A DNA stretch of 64,000 nucleotides, from positions 1-64,000 of the forward strand of contig JANQHE010000049.1 of the NCBI GenBank assembly GCA_028282785.1, written 5' to 3'. Positions 61,079 through 64,000 of the stretch are shown piece by piece. This stretch comes from Bacteroidales bacterium. Its GTDB lineage: Bacteria; Bacteroidota; Bacteroidia; Bacteroidales; UBA12077. The notes beneath the pieces were generated by a model. That model was not told the DNA's origin. It worked only from the letters and a program-made list of their open reading frames with translations, and made no database searches. The translations under genes were made by a program, and so were the position numbers. Every line of letters begins with the position of its first letter. Within the stretch, counting starts at the first letter, position 1.

Positions 61079-61247
61079 GAGAGTGTCCAAAAAGTTAGAA
61101 ATTTTCATTGTTTTGTAAATCAGCAATTGCCCTATCCCTAAAGGGAGTGCTGATTTACAGTTACTTCATCCCTACCAGTCCGACAGGCTTTAGGGAATAG
61201 GACAAAAAGTAACTGAAAATATGCAGTTTAACTTTTTAGACACTCTC
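61079..61247. mobile_element. MITE-like 169-bp element with 19-bp terminal inverted repeats
   Basis: gagagtgtccaaaaagtta ... taactttttagacactctc (18/19 match); two further perfect internal inverted repeats. Confidence 0.6.
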
Positions 61248-61258
61248 TTTTTATCGAA

Positions 61259-61915
61259 ATGATTATGGATAGTAAAGAGATTATCAATAAAACAATTGAT
61301 TTTGTAAAAGAAAAACTTAAAGGAGATAGCAGTGGTCATGATTGGTGGCATATTTACAGGGTCTGGAACATGTCAAAAAAACTTCATGAAAAAGAAGGAG
61401 GAAACCTGTTTATAGTAGAGATGGCTGCTTTATTACACGATGTTGCAGACTGGAAATTTTATGAAAATGAAGAGGAAGGAATAAATGTTATTAAAGACTG
61501 GTTGGATCAATTTGATTTATTAGAATCAAACCAACAAAAAATCATATTCATTATAAGAAATATTTCATATAAAGGAGCTGGCGTTAAAGACAAAATGGAA
61601 TATCTTGAAGGCAAAATAGTACAAGATGCAGATAGATTAGATGCCATTGGAGCAATTGGTATTGCACGAACATTTGCATTTGGTGGAAAATTCGGTAATC
61701 CGATATACGATCCTGAAATTGAAATCAAAATGCATAATAGTTTCGAAGAATATAAAAATTCTAAGGGAACTACAATAAATCATTTTTACGAGAAACTTTT
61801 ACTTTTAAAAGAAAGAATGAATACAAAATCCGCAATGCAAATTGCAGAAGAACGACATTTATATATGGAGAACTTCTTAAAGCAGTTCTATGATGAGTGG
61901 GAAAGTATCAAATAG
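61259..61915 (+). CDS. HD domain phosphohydrolase
   Basis: 'GHDWWHIYRVWNMSKKLHEKEG', 'VEMAALLHDVADWKF', 'VQDADRLDAIGAIGIARTFAFGG'. Confidence 0.92.
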   Translation: MIMDSKEIINKTIDFVKEKLKGDSSGHDWWHIYRVWNMSKKLHEKEGGNLFIVEMAALLHDVADWKFYENEEEGINVIKDWLDQFDLLESNQQKIIFIIRNISYKGAGVKDKMEYLEGKIVQDADRLDAIGAIGIARTFAFGGKFGNPIYDPEIEIKMHNSFEEYKNSKGTTINHFYEKLLLLKERMNTKSAMQIAEERHLYMENFLKQFYDEWESIK

Positions 61916-61992
61916 AATAAATGATTTTTTAACCGTTAACGATTATTAGTTCTTTAATCATATTCTTAACTTAGCGTAGAGATCATAATGTA

Positions 61993-62685
61993 ATGAGAAA
62001 TATTACCCGATTTTTAACTGATTTTTTTAATTTATTCTTCCCGGATCTGTGTGTTGTTTGTAATTCACAATTAATAAATCAGGAAGATCTAATATGTACA
62101 AAGTGTTTATATGATCTGCCGAAAACTAATTACCACAAAGAAATCGACAATCCTGTTTCCAGGTTATTTTGGGGTCGTACGAAAATTGAATTTGCAACTG
62201 CTTATTTCTCCTTTAGCAAAGGAAGTAACTATCAGTATATGATGCATAAGTTTAAATATCATGGTAAAAAAGAAATAGGTTTTGTATTAGGTAAATCATT
62301 TGGGAATCAACTAAGAAATAGTGTTTTTGAGGATGTAGATATAGTAATACCTGTTCCCTTACATAAATTTAAACTCAAGAAAAGAGGTTACAATCAAAGC
62401 GATTGGATTGGAAAAGGATTAGCCGAGGCGCTTAAAATTCCACTTGATACAAAATCGTTTATTAGGTCCGTTGTTACAGAATCACAAACCCGGAAATCAA
62501 GATTTGATCGTTGGAAAAACGTCGAAAATATTTTCAAGGTTACCAATGAAGAAAATTTAAAAGGAAAACACATTTTATTGGTTGATGATGTGGTTACAAC
62601 CGGATCTACGCTTGAGGCATGTACAAATTCATTACTGGAATTGGAAAATACAAAGGTAAGTATTGCAACATTGGCAGTAGCTTAA
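61993..62685 (+). CDS. ComF family phosphoribosyltransferase-like protein
   Basis: 'FFPDLCVVCNSQLINQEDLICTKCLYDLP', 'LKKRGYNQSDWIGKGLAEAL', 'HILLVDDVVTTGSTLEAC'. Confidence 0.93.
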   Translation: MRNITRFLTDFFNLFFPDLCVVCNSQLINQEDLICTKCLYDLPKTNYHKEIDNPVSRLFWGRTKIEFATAYFSFSKGSNYQYMMHKFKYHGKKEIGFVLGKSFGNQLRNSVFEDVDIVIPVPLHKFKLKKRGYNQSDWIGKGLAEALKIPLDTKSFIRSVVTESQTRKSRFDRWKNVENIFKVTNEENLKGKHILLVDDVVTTGSTLEACTNSLLELENTKVSIATLAVA

Positions 62686-62711
62686 AATTGTTTAACGATT
62701 TTACAAATAAA

Positions 62712-63281
62712 CTAAATTTCTCCCCAACGTTTAGCATTAATTTCAAAACCTGCAAGGTCTAAAACACGATTTATTACGGTTGCAATTACTTCATCCATAC
62801 TTTCAGGTTTTGAGTAAAAAGAAGGAGTTGCAGGACAAATAATTCCTCCGGCCAACGTAATTGTTTCCATATTTCTTATATGAATCAGGTTATATGGAAT
62901 TTCCCTCGGAATTAATATTAGTTTTTGTTTTTCTTTTAAAATCACATCAGCTGCTCTTGTTATTAGATCATCAGATACCCCACTCGCGATTCTTCCCAAT
63001 GTTCCCATCGAACAAGGACAGATTATCATAGTATCATACCGGGCAGAACCTGATGCAAAAGGAGCATAAAAATCGTTTGGTTCGTATTGTTTAAAGGGAT
63101 AGTTTAAATATGAGTTGTTTTCTAATTCATATTCCCAGATCTCCTTGGCATTTTTTGAAAATACGATTCCAATTTCAGAGATTTGATCCTCTAATTTGGA
63201 TAATTTATCTAATAAAGATTTTGCATAAATTGAACCGCTGGCTCCTGTTACTGCAATTACTATTTTATGCTTTTTAATCAT
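62712..63281 (-). CDS. ubiX: UbiX family flavin prenyltransferase
   Basis: 'IVIAVTGASGSIYAKSLLDKL', 'IICPCSMGTLGRIASGVSDDLITRAADVILKEKQKLILIPRE'. Confidence 0.94.
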   Translation of the reverse strand: MIKKHKIVIAVTGASGSIYAKSLLDKLSKLEDQISEIGIVFSKNAKEIWEYELENNSYLNYPFKQYEPNDFYAPFASGSARYDTMIICPCSMGTLGRIASGVSDDLITRAADVILKEKQKLILIPREIPYNLIHIRNMETITLAGGIICPATPSFYSKPESMDEVIATVINRVLDLAGFEINAKRWGEI

Positions 63282-63889
63282 TTCCCAAATCTTGCAATTT
63301 GATAATAAACAGCAAATGTCAATACATTGTTGTATTGTCCCCGGTTTAAATAATATGTCTGGTCTCCCGGATGATCTCTTACCGGTAAAATAGAATAATT
63401 AAGCCGCACATTGAAAAAAAAGTTATCAGTTATTTGGTATTCTATACCAGCAAGCCCTGAAAGTTCAAATTTATCAAAGGCAGGATCAGCGGGTTCATCT
63501 CCAATTTTATCCTTATTCTCAGTTGATTTTTGAAGATAACCTACAGTTAAACCTACATTAGCACTAAATTTTCCTAAAAAATGATATTTCAAAAAAAGTG
63601 GTAGTTCAACATAATTTAATTTGGAGACATAATAAACACTTTGATCTTTGCTGTCCGATTTACTTCCCTTTTGGATATATCTTAATTCCAACTGGACATC
63701 AACATATTGATTTAATTGAGCATTGGTATAGATTCCAAATACCAGGCCTGGCTTGGAATACCCACCCCATTGATCACCATCTAACTGAGAAGCGGATAGC
63801 CCGGCAAATGTCCCTCCACCAAATGTTTGGGAAAAGCTATAATGAATGCCCATGATACCAACTAATAATATTAAAAGAGATCTTTTCAT
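63278..63889 (-). CDS. Outer membrane beta-barrel (PorT-like) protein
   Basis: Signal peptide; 'GTFAGLSASQLDGDQWGGYSKPGLVFGIYTN...VQLELRYIQKGS' alternating strand pattern; C-terminal beta-barrel signature. Confidence 0.8.
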   Translation of the reverse strand: MKRSLLILLVGIMGIHYSFSQTFGGGTFAGLSASQLDGDQWGGYSKPGLVFGIYTNAQLNQYVDVQLELRYIQKGSKSDSKDQSVYYVSKLNYVELPLFLKYHFLGKFSANVGLTVGYLQKSTENKDKIGDEPADPAFDKFELSGLAGIEYQITDNFFFNVRLNYSILPVRDHPGDQTYYLNRGQYNNVLTFAVYYQIARFGK

Positions 63890-64000
63890 ATTTATCAAAA
63901 TAATAGTTAAAAATATAAAAATATTTAAATCAAATAAAAATTATAATTGTCAATGTATACATAAATTAAGATAAAGAGATATTAAAATCATTGTATATGA

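Noticed and set aside
1-64000. CRISPR arrays, tRNA/rRNA genes, prophage modules, retrons, toxin-antitoxin pairs
   Set aside because: Looked for regularly spaced repeats, tRNA-like T-loop sequences (ggttcgaatcc), integrases, RTs and small paired ORFs; none found by eye. A tRNAscan-SE/Infernal run would be decisive.

Overview
AT-rich chromosomal window from a Bacteroidota genome. Support for this comes from type IX secretion sorting domains, PorP/SprF, TAnnTTTG-like promoter spacing and the RND/TolC/PG0541-type operon. Most of it is ordinary housekeeping content: asnS, rpoN, ispD, lgt, lspA, ileS, riboflavin synthase, rnr, ubiX, cysH-type reductase, an RND efflux operon, an M16 peptidase, a C25-type peptidase and two-component systems. 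No rRNA, tRNA, CRISPR array, prophage or complete IS element was recognised by eye. The strongest anomaly is inside ileS (minus strand, 33301-37170). An in-frame 438-bp (146-codon) segment at 34822-35259 encodes an apparently intact DUF559/VSR-like PD-(D/E)XK endonuclease domain. It is embedded in the catalytic core of the essential isoleucyl-tRNA synthetase, has imperfect terminal inverted repeats and an exactly in-frame length, and shows no recognisable splicing domains. It looks like a mobile in-frame domain insertion. Secondary points of interest are: a duplicated sigma-54-like promoter plus palindromic upstream-site module in front of two tandem FtsX-type permeases; an acyl-carrier-like protein lacking the phosphopantetheine serine, next to a TetR gene with two matching operators; a probable catalytically dead metallopeptidase homologue; a 169-bp MITE-like element with 19-bp TIRs; and a small islet containing an orphan HExxH protein.
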